64,000 nucleotides of DNA. It comes from Anaplasma centrale str. Israel. Its GTDB lineage: Bacteria; Pseudomonadota; Alphaproteobacteria; Rickettsiales; Anaplasmataceae. Of this stretch, positions 27,237 through 36,043 are shown piece by piece. Below the pieces are notes generated by a model. That model was given only the letters and a program-made list of their open reading frames with translations. It did not search any database and was not told the origin of the DNA. Every line of letters starts with the position of its first letter. Positions within the stretch are counted from its first letter, which is position 1. The stretch spans positions 434,001 to 498,000 of the forward strand of contig NC_013532.1 of assembly GCF_000024505.1 (NCBI RefSeq). The letters are read 5' to 3'. The position numbers and the translations under genes are program-made.

Positions 27237-27623
27237 ACGGAGCGCGGCCTCCATTGGGTTATTGCACGCGTGTTTAATAAGTTTTATCGTAGTTGGGTTA
27301 CCATAGTGCACACGCACCTGCCAGCGCCTGTGAGTAGACGTGATGTCTAGCGTGCCTGTGCAGAGCTGTAATATGAAGTCAGTAGGCTTTTATACGTCTC
27401 CCTAGTGGACATCAACTCAGTTTTGAGTCAGAATCATGCTTTGTGGCCAGAGCCGCGGCGCCTTTTCCAGGTTGCTGCTTGTTGAGTGGCGGCATGCATG
27501 ACTCCGGATGTGGCGGGTACGTGCGCCGTTTTCATACAATATCTGTGCCATTCCTGGGGCTCAATTGCAGGTTTTTCTACTGTGTGCCGCTGTCGAGACC
27601 GATATGTCTACTTGTAGTTTGCA
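27237..27623. other. Intergenic region upstream of the retropepsin-like gene
   Basis: About 390 bases. Short hairpin-capable sequences are seen: ACTCA-GTTT-TGAGT near 27416, in the stretch ending AACTCAGTTTTGAGTC, and AGAC-GTGAT-GTCT near 27336. No T-run follows either. A 92-codon plus-strand frame at 27443 has Cys-rich, unbiased composition and I do not believe it. I found no convincing promoter pair and no RNA signature. Confidence 0.4.
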
Positions 27624-28151
27624 ATGATAAGGGATATTTTTGCCATGAGATTCGCGAAGTATATAGCTTTTTGGGTTGGGCTTATATCGGTAATTGCCTT
27701 CCTATACGATGGAGTGCATAAACCACCATTTGGCAGTTTTGGCAACACTGCAGCCGCGATAAGCGACGTACCCATTATAAAAGATGGAGGGGTTGCATTT
27801 CGCAAATCCAAGGACGGCCACTTTTATATACTTGCGGCTATCAATGGGGAGAATATAACATTCCTAGTGGATACAGGCGCGACGGATGTTGTGCTGTCTG
27901 AAAGGGATGCGCAGAAGATAGGTGCGCATATGAGGCCGGTGCAGCAATCTAAAACCTACCATACAGCAAATGGGGCCATAAAGGCCACCTATTTTCAGAT
28001 ACCAGAAATCAGAATAGGGACGTTGGTTGCGAGAAATGTGGGTGCTAGCATTAGCACATCTGAGCTGCGAACGTCTCTGTTGGGAATGAGTTTTCTGAAG
28101 CATTTTCACTTTACGATGCGGAATGACGAGCTACTGCTTTCTCCAAGCTGA
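27624..28151 (+). CDS. Membrane-anchored retropepsin-like aspartic protease
   Basis: 175 aa. A single N-terminal membrane segment (residues about 10-28) is followed by a linker and a retropepsin-like domain: FLVDTGATDVVLS holds the one catalytic Asp (residue 83), ANGAIKAT is the flap region, and LLGMSFLKHF is the Psi-loop LLG-M block. With one DTG per chain it must act as a dimer. This is the TIGR02281-type clan AA family; the Rickettsia member, APRc, is a proven protease that processes autotransporters. The active site should face the periplasm. Start ATG 27624; Met 27645 is an alternative. Confidence 0.82.
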   Translation: MIRDIFAMRFAKYIAFWVGLISVIAFLYDGVHKPPFGSFGNTAAAISDVPIIKDGGVAFRKSKDGHFYILAAINGENITFLVDTGATDVVLSERDAQKIGAHMRPVQQSKTYHTANGAIKATYFQIPEIRIGTLVARNVGASISTSELRTSLLGMSFLKHFHFTMRNDELLLSPS

Positions 28152-28276
28152 AATCTGGACGCGCCGAAGTAAACTTTGCACGCATGCCACGCGGGGTAGG
28201 GCTGCTTGCACATGATTACGCTAGTGAAGACGCCGAGGTTTTGCTATAAACTTAGGGTGCTCTTTGCAGGTACGGT

Positions 28277-29989
28277 GTGGACGCAAAACTCCGGAAGTTA
28301 TTGCCTATCATGGATGAACAAGGCCTTGATGCGCTTCTGTTACACCACACTGATGAATATCAGTCTGGGTGGGTGCATGAGAGTAGGCAAAGAGTAAAAT
28401 GGTTGTGTGGCTTCAGTGGGTCAAACGCTTTCCTGATAATTTGCAAAAAAGGCAAAAGTCAGTTTTTTACCGACAGTAGATACATAGTGCAATCCGCGTT
28501 GGAGGTGGATAAAGATAGTTATGATGTTCATGACTTCCGTGATTTAACCCCTTTTGCATGGCTTGAAGAACACATAGACGAATATCCCGTTGTGGGCTAT
28601 GAAGGGGAGCTGTTCACGCTCAGCCAGGTAGGGAGGTATGCAAAATTTCTGCCCAAGATGGTGCAGCATATTATGTTAGACAAGATTTGGCAGCGGCCCA
28701 TGCAGATTCACCAGCGCATACAGGAGCATCCAATAAAGTTTGCTGGGCTTTCAAGCCGTGAGAAGCGCGCGGCCGTTGCTCATACTCTGCCCACCAGTGG
28801 CGTCATGTTGATGACCGATGTAGACGCGATATCATGGCTCTTGAATATACGGAACATGGCATTTACGCATACTCCTTCTGTTTTGTCGCGTGCAATACTC
28901 CATAGTAACGGGGGCGTTGAGCTTTTTGTGGATGCAGCGGCTGATCAGGTGCACATAAGTGATGAGGACGTGCGCGTTTTTTCAATAGATAAGTTGCACG
29001 GTGCCCTAATGAGCGCTCACAGCATTGTGGTGGATGCATCCACGATTCCAATGTCAATATTTGACGCAGTGCGAAGTAAAGTGGTGACGATCAGGGATGA
29101 TGATCCCTGCACCTTCCCCAGGGCAACAAAAAACGAAACCGAAATACGGGGGATGATCCAGGCTCACGTCAGAGATGGGGTAGCCATGACCAATTTTCTG
29201 TATTGGTTGCACACGGAACTTGCAAATTGCAGGGAGGTGACGGAGCTAGGAGCCGCGTTGAAAGTCCGTGAGTTCAGAGAAGCCCAAGAGCTATTTGCCG
29301 GAGAAAGCTTCGATGCAATTTCTGGTTTCGGAGGGAATGGTGCAATCGTCCACTATAGGGTAAACGAAAAAACAAGCCAGGTACTGCGCGAAGGGGGGCT
29401 GTATCTGCTAGATTCCGGTGGGCAATATTTGGATGGCACGACAGATATTACCAGAACTGTGGCGGTTGGCACTCCAAGTAGAGAACATATTGAGCGTTTT
29501 ACTGACGTGCTAAAAGGGCATATTGCCCTGGCAAGAGCGGTTTTTCCCACTGGCACCTCGGGGGGAGACCTGGATGTTCTAGCTCGCCAGTGTTTGTGGC
29601 AGAAAGGGCTCGATTACGGGCACGGTACTGGGCACGGCGTTGGTAGCTTCCTATCTGTGCACGAGGGCCCACAAGCAATCTCACGCAGCAACCGGGTGGC
29701 ACTACTTCCCGGTATGGTACTTTCCAATGAGCCGGGCTACTATAAGGTTGGCGAGTATGGCATTAGAATCGAAAACCTGATGTATGTTGAAGCGTGTGGC
29801 GAGGGATTTTGCAGATTTCAACAACTTACCCGCGTTCCGCTAGACAAAAACCTGATAGACACCAAAATGCTCAGTTCCGAAGAGATAAAGTATGTGAATG
29901 ATTATCACAGCTTCGTATACAACGAAGTAGCACCCCACGTTGCTGCAGCGGTCAAAGCTTGGCTACAAACAGCCTGCTCACCACTGTGA
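28277..29989 (+). CDS. pepP: Xaa-Pro aminopeptidase (aminopeptidase P)
   Basis: 570 aa. Two creatinase-like N-terminal domains precede the pita-bread metallopeptidase fold. The dinuclear metal ligands are all visible: LLDSGGQY and TTDITRT (Asp, about 379 and 390), GHGTGHGVG (His, about 449-453), NEPGYY (Glu, about 483) and RIENLMY (Glu, about 497). It cuts the first residue from peptides with proline at position two. The length, near 570-600 aa, is that of the eukaryote-like/alphaproteobacterial type with a C-terminal extension (DYHSFVYNEVAPHV). Start GTG 28277. Confidence 0.92.
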   Translation: MDAKLRKLLPIMDEQGLDALLLHHTDEYQSGWVHESRQRVKWLCGFSGSNAFLIICKKGKSQFFTDSRYIVQSALEVDKDSYDVHDFRDLTPFAWLEEHIDEYPVVGYEGELFTLSQVGRYAKFLPKMVQHIMLDKIWQRPMQIHQRIQEHPIKFAGLSSREKRAAVAHTLPTSGVMLMTDVDAISWLLNIRNMAFTHTPSVLSRAILHSNGGVELFVDAAADQVHISDEDVRVFSIDKLHGALMSAHSIVVDASTIPMSIFDAVRSKVVTIRDDDPCTFPRATKNETEIRGMIQAHVRDGVAMTNFLYWLHTELANCREVTELGAALKVREFREAQELFAGESFDAISGFGGNGAIVHYRVNEKTSQVLREGGLYLLDSGGQYLDGTTDITRTVAVGTPSREHIERFTDVLKGHIALARAVFPTGTSGGDLDVLARQCLWQKGLDYGHGTGHGVGSFLSVHEGPQAISRSNRVALLPGMVLSNEPGYYKVGEYGIRIENLMYVEACGEGFCRFQQLTRVPLDKNLIDTKMLSSEEIKYVNDYHSFVYNEVAPHVAAAVKAWLQTACSPL

Positions 29990-30121
29990 CGCATGCTGGG
30001 CGTGCTCTTTGCGGGGTGGAATGACATCAGGGTTGTCCCGTGCACAATTTTTGTGTATGTTCGCTGTTGTTTTCCGCTTGGTTTCGGTGCGGAGTGTTGC
30101 GTGCAGTTTAAGTAGAGAGAT

Positions 30122-30134
30122 GGGGGGGGGGGGG
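30122..30134 (+). repeat. Homopolymer run of 13 G upstream of hemD
   Basis: An uninterrupted run of 13 G on the plus strand, 51 bases before the ATG chosen for hemD and about 130 bases after the pepP stop. It is by far the longest homopolymer in the window. Such runs slip during replication. If the promoter lies before it, length changes would alter the 5' leader; if it falls between -35 and -10, they would alter promoter spacing. Confidence 0.9.
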
Positions 30135-30185
30135 AGCGTTGGTCGCCGAGGTTCTGTTTTTTGTTCCTGCCATGGAAGATTGCCT

Positions 30186-30893
30186 ATGGGCATGCTGGTG
30201 TTGACCCGTGCCAGTGCAGACTCAGCAAAGTCCAAAGGGGCTCTGGAGGAATTGGGGTTCGACGTTTTTGTTGAGCCCATGTTTGAAGTTGTGCATCTGC
30301 GTACTGAGGCCCTAAAGTTGCAGTCATATGACGTCACTGTTGTTACGAGCAGGAATGGTGTTGATGTTATTGCCAAGCTTACCGATGAACGTGATATCTG
30401 CATATTAACTGTGGGTGACAGCACCATGAAGCGTGCGACTGCTCTTGGGTTTACTAATGTGGTATCTGCGGGTGGCACCGTGCGCGATGTAGTATCTTGC
30501 CTGAATGCGTACCAACGCGGAACCAAGGTGCTATACGCGAGAGGGGAGGAAGTTTCATACGATTTGCGCGGTGCTGCAGAGAAAATGGGTTTTGAGGTAG
30601 AAGAGGCTGTGCTCTACAAGGTTGTAGCTAGAGCGAATCTGAGCCCCCAGTGCTGTGATCTGCTCATGAATGGTGAGATATTGGGTGTGGTTTTTTACTC
30701 AACTAGGACGGCCAAGATTTTTACCGAGTTATCCAGACAATACAGCAGGCTTCTGCGTAATGTTTGTGCGTATTCTATGAGCAGCGGGGTTTTTCGCGCA
30801 CTGGATGTGGGTGCGTGGAAGCGGATACTTGTTTCTCGACGCCCCACTGAGGAGTCATTGTTTAAGTTATTGTTAGGCATTGAAAGATCATAA
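30186..30893 (+). CDS. hemD: Uroporphyrinogen-III synthase
   Basis: 235 aa from ATG 30186. The HemD family is weakly conserved, but VLTRASADSAKSKGALEELGFDVFVEPMF at the N-terminus, VVTSRNGVDVI, VGDSTMKRATALGF, VLYARGEEVSYDL and VVFYSTRTAKIF follow its two-lobe pattern. It closes and inverts ring D of the tetrapyrrole in heme synthesis in the cytosol. The open frame continues upstream to 29940 through the 13-G run, but that segment has no family match; ATG 30186 or 30192 fits the known N-terminus. The G-run just upstream could make its expression length-variable. Confidence 0.75.
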   Translation: MGMLVLTRASADSAKSKGALEELGFDVFVEPMFEVVHLRTEALKLQSYDVTVVTSRNGVDVIAKLTDERDICILTVGDSTMKRATALGFTNVVSAGGTVRDVVSCLNAYQRGTKVLYARGEEVSYDLRGAAEKMGFEVEEAVLYKVVARANLSPQCCDLLMNGEILGVVFYSTRTAKIFTELSRQYSRLLRNVCAYSMSSGVFRALDVGAWKRILVSRRPTEESLFKLLLGIERS

Positions 30894-30945
30894 ATGGTGT
30901 GTTATGAAACGTGAAATCTGAGAAATGGTTTGGAATAGCCATAAG

Positions 30946-30973
30946 TTTTGTTTATAGGTTTTGGCAATATAAT
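30946..30973 (+). promoter_or_regulatory. Candidate promoter for the secreted amidotransferase-like gene
   Basis: A perfect TATAAT (30968-30973) with a weak TTTTGT (30946-30951) 16 bases upstream, in an AT-rich stretch after hemD; the gene starts 45 bases downstream. Confidence 0.45.
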
Positions 30974-31018
30974 GCCGGATTTGGTTGGTCTCATGTGTGT
31001 AGCGGGTGGGTTTGAAAT

Positions 31019-31942
31019 ATGAAATGTTTGAGTGGATACGTCCGCACGGCGTTATGTTGTTTCCTGTTAAGTTGGGCATGCACTTTTGAGTGTGTGCACG
31101 CTCTTACGGCGAGCACGGTAGGTATATTGTCTACTAAAAGTTCGACATATCCTAATGAATATGATACTGCCACGGGGATCACCGAGTTACTCGTCACCTT
31201 AGGTGCGAAAAATGTGACAATTGTGGATTATAACAAGATAATCGAAAATGCCGGCGGCGCCGGTGCGGACATGGCAGCGATAAAAGACAGCCTAAGTGGG
31301 TTTCTGCGAGAGAACAATATAGACAGAATTCTGATTCCAGGTAACTACTACAACATAGTTTCTCCCCCGCTGCCTCCGGTTCCTAACAGACAACTGGTTA
31401 CAGATGCCGTGGTAGGCCTGATGAATAGCGGGGCTGACTTGCATATTTTGGGTATTTGTGGAGGATTGCAAGGTGTGTTGCGCTCACAGAATGTAAGGCT
31501 GAGCAGAGTGCAGGATATTTTGGGCTCCAGTGCAATGGCTGAGTCTCACAATATTGCTGATCCAAACCCAAGGCTTCCTGGGGTTCCTCTAATGAGAGCA
31601 AGGGCCTTGCCGGGCACCAAACTTGAAGTCATCGTCAGGAAAGTAAATGCGGGGGACGATCCGGTGTTTTACCTACCCGATGCGCACAAAGAAGCAGTAG
31701 ACAATTCTCCGGAAAATATGGAAAAGCTGAAGGCGCTCGGCTACAAGGTTGCTGCAGTATCTGATGATGGCATCATAGAGGCGCTTGAGGACAGCAAGGG
31801 CAACATGTTGATACAAATGCACCCAGAGTACCTACTAATGAATGCTGACAAAAAAACGGGCAAGCACCGCGCGGTTGACCTTGGTATCAAAGTGGCTCTT
31901 GCCATCATCACAGATTTTCTCGGGGACGGTTCCGCCGGGTAG
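31019..31942 (+). CDS. Secreted class-I glutamine-amidotransferase-like hydrolase (peptidase C26 type)
   Basis: 307 aa. An N-terminal signal peptide (about residues 1-29, ending FECVHA) indicates export to the periplasm or beyond. The body follows the PuuD / gamma-glutamyl hydrolase pattern: RILIPGNYYNI for the usual 'llPGG' strand, LGICGGLQGVLR with nucleophile Cys147, and LIQMHPEYLL with His268 and Glu270, completing the Cys-His-Glu triad. Cytosolic relatives hydrolyse gamma-glutamyl bonds. A secreted one could act on gamma-glutamyl peptides, host glutathione derivatives or envelope peptides; that is inference. It has its own promoter and stands alone between hemD and priA. Confidence 0.75.
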   Translation: MKCLSGYVRTALCCFLLSWACTFECVHALTASTVGILSTKSSTYPNEYDTATGITELLVTLGAKNVTIVDYNKIIENAGGAGADMAAIKDSLSGFLRENNIDRILIPGNYYNIVSPPLPPVPNRQLVTDAVVGLMNSGADLHILGICGGLQGVLRSQNVRLSRVQDILGSSAMAESHNIADPNPRLPGVPLMRARALPGTKLEVIVRKVNAGDDPVFYLPDAHKEAVDNSPENMEKLKALGYKVAAVSDDGIIEALEDSKGNMLIQMHPEYLLMNADKKTGKHRAVDLGIKVALAIITDFLGDGSAG

Positions 31943-32158
31943 CGCGTGATACGTGGTTTTGCTCCGCGCGCAGGTTGGGGTTTCTGCATCATGCTGATGG
32001 GGGCGCTATCGTACCGGTAGTTTGGCCGCATATAACCCGAAAAGAGCCATGTACCTGCAGGGTGCTGCGCTTTTTCGAGAGCGGCCGTGCGCATTTATCA
32101 CGGTCATTGGAAAATTGTGGCATAATGTGCGGCTTAGTGTGCTAGGTAATGCGAAACT

Positions 32159-34147
32159 GTGACGGGGCGAATTATAGCGGAGGTTGCGCTACCTGTACCT
32201 GTGGATCAATGTTTCTACTACTCCGTACGAGAAGGTATGGAACTTTCTGTAGGCGACTACGTGCGGGTTCCCTTTGGAAACAGGGTGGCAATAGGCATCA
32301 TCACCACCATGAGGAGTGGGCCTGCCCCTGATATGGAGCTGAAAGACATTGGCGACAAAATTCCCCTTCCGCCGGTACAGCGGCCGCTCATGGAGTTTCT
32401 GAAGTGGGTCAGTAGTTACAACATCATGCCAATAGGTATGGTGCTAAAAATGGTGCTCGGCAGCGTTATTGTTGCAAAGTCTCGCATGTTTGGTACACAG
32501 GAGTACAAATGTTGTGTGCCAACTGATAATAGCCCCGCGCTGAGCACATCTGCTGCGCTGTCAGGGGAGCAGCTGAAGGCCCGTGACCAAATAGTGGGGA
32601 GGCTTTCTGGGTTTTCAGTAACTGTACTGGACGGAAAAACTGGTTCCGGTAAAACCGAGGTTTATTGCGCGGCAATAGCCAAGTTGCTGCACGACTGCTT
32701 GGATGCTCAGGTTCTGATCTTGCTGCCGGAAATAGTTTTGGCCACGCAGCTCATGAAGCGGGTGCACAGCTATTTTGCAGGGTGCAACCCCGTAGAGTGG
32801 CACTCCGGCCTTACGGCGAAACAGCGTAGGGAAAATTGGCTGGCGATCACTTATGGAGCCTCATCAATAGTGGTGGGAGCCAGATCTGCCCTGTTTTTGC
32901 CGTTCAAAAATTTGAAAATGATAGTCGTTGATGAAGAGCACGAATCCTCCTTCAAGCAAGATTCTGGGATTATTTACAATGCACGTGACATGTCTATCGT
33001 GCTCGCGAAACGATTGGGTGTGCCTGTGGTTCTGTGTTCTGCAACTCCGGCCCTGGAGACAATGCATAACGTCAACCAGGGTAAGTACCATCACGTTGTA
33101 TTAAAGCAGAGATTCGGCGAGGCAGTAATGCCCGATATCACAGTGGTCGATATGCGCAAAGATCAGCTGCTCAGAGAATGGCTCTCATCGGCGCTGCACG
33201 ACAAAATAACTTCCACCCTCGCCAAGGGTAACCAGGCGATGTTGTTTTTAAATCGTCGCGGATATGCGAGATTGGTCTTGTGCAAAAAGTGCGGGTACAA
33301 AATAAGCTGCCCAAATTGCTGCACATGGCTAACCGAACACAAAAGGTTAGATGGCCTGCTGTGCCACTATTGCGCATACAGCTGCGCAGTGCCCCAACAG
33401 TGTCCAGACTGCACCAAACACAATACCATGATGCCGTATGGGGTGGGGGTTGAGAGGGTTGCTGAAGGCATAAAGGAGCTCATTCCGGAGGCAAACGTTG
33501 CAATCATTAGCAGTGACGTAAATACCAAGCGAATTACCCGCACAATAGAGCAAATCATGGAAGGTGAAGTGAACATTATTGTGGGCACCCAGATCATAGC
33601 CAAGGGGCATAACTTTCCCAAGCTGACTCTTGTTGGAGTCATAGATGCGGATTTAGGCATGGGAAACAGCGATTTAAGGGCGACTGAGAAAACCTACCAA
33701 CTGTTGCACCAGGTCTCTGGTCGCTCAGGTAGATTTGAAGAAAAAGGGGAGGTGGTGTTGCAAACACACGGTCCGGAGAGCCCCGTTATTCAGTCTTTGA
33801 TGTCTTGTGAGCGCGAGGATTTTTACAATGCGGAGCTGCACTCGCGCAAGATTACTGATATGCCCCCATACACGAGGCTTGTTGCCATAATAGTATCAGG
33901 CAAAGAGGAGTTTAGGGTTGTGGATACGTCTAAAGATATTGTGGCATACCTTTCAAGGCATATAACGGTTTGGGGGCCGGCGCCCGCCCCTATGAGCTTA
34001 GTAAATGGTGTATACCGGTACAGGATGCTGATGAAAATTAGCAATATCATGGCTGTGAGGAAGATCTTAACGGAGTGTCGGGATCGGTACACAAAACTTG
34101 GGAGAGTAAGAGTTGTGATAGACGTCGACCCGGTTAACTTCGCGTGA
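32159..34147 (+). CDS. priA: Primosomal replication protein PriA helicase
   Basis: 662 aa. An N-terminal DNA-binding region (residues 1-110) recognises fork 3' ends; the helicase has Walker A DGKTGSGKTEVY, DEEH box (VVDEEHESSFKQD), motif III LCSATPALETM, the zinc-binding insertion with eight Cys (CKKCGYKISCPNC ... CHYC ... CPDC), and motif V/VI GTQIIAKGHNFPKLTLVGVIDAD with QVSGRSGR. PriA restarts stalled replication forks. Start is GTG 32159. Its last 15 bases, with the stop, are repeated just downstream. Confidence 0.95.
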   Translation: MTGRIIAEVALPVPVDQCFYYSVREGMELSVGDYVRVPFGNRVAIGIITTMRSGPAPDMELKDIGDKIPLPPVQRPLMEFLKWVSSYNIMPIGMVLKMVLGSVIVAKSRMFGTQEYKCCVPTDNSPALSTSAALSGEQLKARDQIVGRLSGFSVTVLDGKTGSGKTEVYCAAIAKLLHDCLDAQVLILLPEIVLATQLMKRVHSYFAGCNPVEWHSGLTAKQRRENWLAITYGASSIVVGARSALFLPFKNLKMIVVDEEHESSFKQDSGIIYNARDMSIVLAKRLGVPVVLCSATPALETMHNVNQGKYHHVVLKQRFGEAVMPDITVVDMRKDQLLREWLSSALHDKITSTLAKGNQAMLFLNRRGYARLVLCKKCGYKISCPNCCTWLTEHKRLDGLLCHYCAYSCAVPQQCPDCTKHNTMMPYGVGVERVAEGIKELIPEANVAIISSDVNTKRITRTIEQIMEGEVNIIVGTQIIAKGHNFPKLTLVGVIDADLGMGNSDLRATEKTYQLLHQVSGRSGRFEEKGEVVLQTHGPESPVIQSLMSCEREDFYNAELHSRKITDMPPYTRLVAIIVSGKEEFRVVDTSKDIVAYLSRHITVWGPAPAPMSLVNGVYRYRMLMKISNIMAVRKILTECRDRYTKLGRVRVVIDVDPVNFA

Positions 34148-34172
34148 GCGCTGCCCAGTTAACTTCGCGTGA
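34133..34172. repeat. Direct repeat GTTAACTTCGCGTGA spanning the priA stop
   Basis: The 15-base GTTAACTTCGCGTGA occurs at 34133-34147 (the last codons and TGA of priA) and again at 34158-34172, 25 bases apart. The second copy repeats the priA end, including the stop, outside the gene. It looks like a small local duplication. Confidence 0.85.
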
Positions 34173-34745
34173 ACACTGCTTGCAAGCGGCTATTCGCGTT
34201 GGTTTGTATTTATAAGTGCGGTCAAACCGCGGCATTTTGATGCTGTTGGGTGTCCGAGCGCCCATTTTTTGGTGCTCCTCTCGTCTATAAACCCGAAGCG
34301 GCAGTCATCTGCAATTCGAAACGTGGCAGATATTTCCTGTGTGATGTACTTAGGGTCAGGGTTATGGCGCTCCGTAGCCCTGTTTCGGCCGCAGTTCATC
34401 CCATAGCCCGGTTGTGGTAATCCTGCCATATTTCTGGCCACAATTTACTTGTTCCCACGGCCAACGATCTTACTTAAGTGCAATAATCGTGCCTCATTCC
34501 TGGGTCGGTTCCGGCCTTTATAGCTTCCATGCTTATACATTTCAAAGGCACGCAGCGCGATGCATGTATTTGTGTTTGGTTGCACGGCTGCGTACTGACA
34601 ATCTCCTGGTGACGGAGCCCCAGCGCGGCGAATACTCGACAATCAATGTCTGTTGCCACGAATGTTGGTATATATCATGCTGTGGTTGACTATCGCTCAC
34701 ATCATGGTACAATTGCGCAGGTTTGTTGTGTTTTCGGGGGTTCCT
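34148..34745. other. Long intergenic region between priA and rpmB
   Basis: About 600 bases, the longest gap in the window. It holds the second copy of the priA-end repeat and the rpmB promoter at its right end. On the minus strand two short frames lie end to end (34642-34445 and 34441-34190, 65 and 83 codons) in the same direction, with plausible amino-acid composition (for example CRFGFIDERSTKKWALGHP). They could be pieces of a decayed gene or chance. I see no RNA signature. Confidence 0.45.
34686..34713 (+). promoter_or_regulatory. rpmB promoter
   Basis: TTGACT (34686-34691), a 16-base spacer and TACAAT (34708-34713): 5 of 6 matches in each hexamer. Transcription would start near 34720, giving a 26-base leader before GTG 34746. 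Confidence 0.7.
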
Positions 34746-35057
34746 GTGAGTAGGGTTTGTGACGTTACTGGGCTTGCCAAGTCCTTCGGTAACAGGGTGT
34801 CGCACTCCAACCGTAAGACGAAGCGGTCTTATCTGGTGAATTTGCACAACGTGACTTTAGTTAGTGAGGTGCTTGGTAGGAAGTTTAAGATGAAAGTCGC
34901 TGCCCGTACCTTGCGGACTATAAACTACAAGGGCGGCTTTGACCTTTATCTGTTGAATACCGCTTCCAGGAAGCTCAGCGACGAGGCGCAGAAGATAAAG
35001 CGCAAGATAAGGGCCGCTATCGCATCTGGTAAATCCTTGCAGTGTGGTGTACTTTAA
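34746..35057 (+). CDS. rpmB: 50S ribosomal protein L28
   Basis: 103 aa from GTG 34746. The N-terminal SRVCDVTGLAKSFGNRVSHSNRKTKR is the L28 signature (CxxTGk-x-x-x-GnxvSHsn-x-TkR), and VAARTLRTINYKGGFDLYLL the second conserved block. L28 is a small basic protein at the base of the 50S subunit. The C-terminus is longer than E. coli L28 (78 aa), as usual in alphaproteobacteria. Its stop lies two bases from that of the convergent rluD. Confidence 0.95.
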   Translation: MSRVCDVTGLAKSFGNRVSHSNRKTKRSYLVNLHNVTLVSEVLGRKFKMKVAARTLRTINYKGGFDLYLLNTASRKLSDEAQKIKRKIRAAIASGKSLQCGVL

Positions 35058-35059
35058 AA

Positions 35060-36043
35060 TTACCCCCGGTTTCTTGCTTGTGGGTTGCCGGCTGGCTCTA
35101 GCGCAGATATGAGTTGCTGCATATCATCGGCCGGTTTTGATGTAAACTCGATGTACTTTCCGGTAGATGGATGACGGAAGCCGAGTAGGGACGCGTGCAG
35201 GGCTTGTCTACGGAAGTTTTTGACATCCGGCGGCACCCCGCTCCTCATGCATTTCTTGCAGTTCTTACCATACTTCTGATCCCCCACTATGGAGTGCCCT
35301 ATATGGCTCATGTGCACCCTTATTTGGTGCGTCCTTCCGGTGTGGAGCGTGCATCTAATCAAGCTTGCGACTTCCCCCAATTCCTGTTCAACCTCATATT
35401 CTGTTTTTGCCGGCTTTCCGCCGGAATTTGCAGCTTCCATCATGGTTATGTCAGACCTTTTTACGCGGATGTTTGTATGTATCACGCCCCGCTTGGGACA
35501 AGGTATACCCCAGGCCACCGCTAGGTATTCTTTCTTGAATCCTTGGTTGGCAAGTTCTTCGGAAAGCCTATAATAGGCGTTTTCGGTCTTCGCGGCTACC
35601 ATTAGCCCGCTGGTGTCCTTGTCCAGTCTATGTACGATGCCCGGCCTTGAGCTACTACCGACAGACTGCAAACCGGCCCCGAATCGGGCAAGCAGCGCAT
35701 TTGTTATCGTGTGATGCTCAATTCCATTTCCTGGGTGGACGGCTATGTAGGGGTCTTTATCTATTACTATAACATCATGGTCTTCGTACACTACTTTGAG
35801 GTCGATATCGTAGTTGGGTGATAGAGTGCTGGGTTTCTGTACGGCCGTCACTATTGTGTACACGTCACCTGTTTTTGTCAGGTAGCTGTTGTCGTTGATT
35901 ACTCTTCCAGAGATTGTAACTTGCCCACCCGCGATCAGACCCTGCGCCCTGTTGCGTGATATTTCCAACGCGCACGAGATTAATTTATCAATTCTTTGTT
36001 GGTCGCCCTCTTTGGTGACGCATATTTCATGCACGCTTTTCAT
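35060..36043 (-). CDS. rluD: Ribosomal large subunit pseudouridine synthase, RluD/RluA family
   Basis: 327 aa. An S4 RNA-binding domain (residues about 15-75, RIDKLISCALEISRNRAQGLIAGGQVTISG) precedes the catalytic domain. GIVHRLDKDTSGLMVAAK holds the catalytic Asp (HRLDxxTSG), and CTLHTGRTHQIRVHMSHIGHSIVGDQKYG the uridine-binding block. RluD modifies helix 69 of 23S rRNA. Assignment to D rather than C rests on the S4 domain and overall pattern. It converges on rpmB. Confidence 0.9.
   Translation of the reverse strand: MKSVHEICVTKEGDQQRIDKLISCALEISRNRAQGLIAGGQVTISGRVINDNSYLTKTGDVYTIVTAVQKPSTLSPNYDIDLKVVYEDHDVIVIDKDPYIAVHPGNGIEHHTITNALLARFGAGLQSVGSSSRPGIVHRLDKDTSGLMVAAKTENAYYRLSEELANQGFKKEYLAVAWGIPCPKRGVIHTNIRVKRSDITMMEAANSGGKPAKTEYEVEQELGEVASLIRCTLHTGRTHQIRVHMSHIGHSIVGDQKYGKNCKKCMRSGVPPDVKNFRRQALHASLLGFRHPSTGKYIEFTSKPADDMQQLISALEPAGNPQARNRG

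Noticed and set aside
29940-30185. N-terminal extension of HemD through the poly-G run
   Set aside because: The extension is Cys/Arg/Gly-rich with no HemD similarity and overlaps the pepP end; a start at 30186 gives the normal N-terminus. It is kept only as a point to check because of the G-run.
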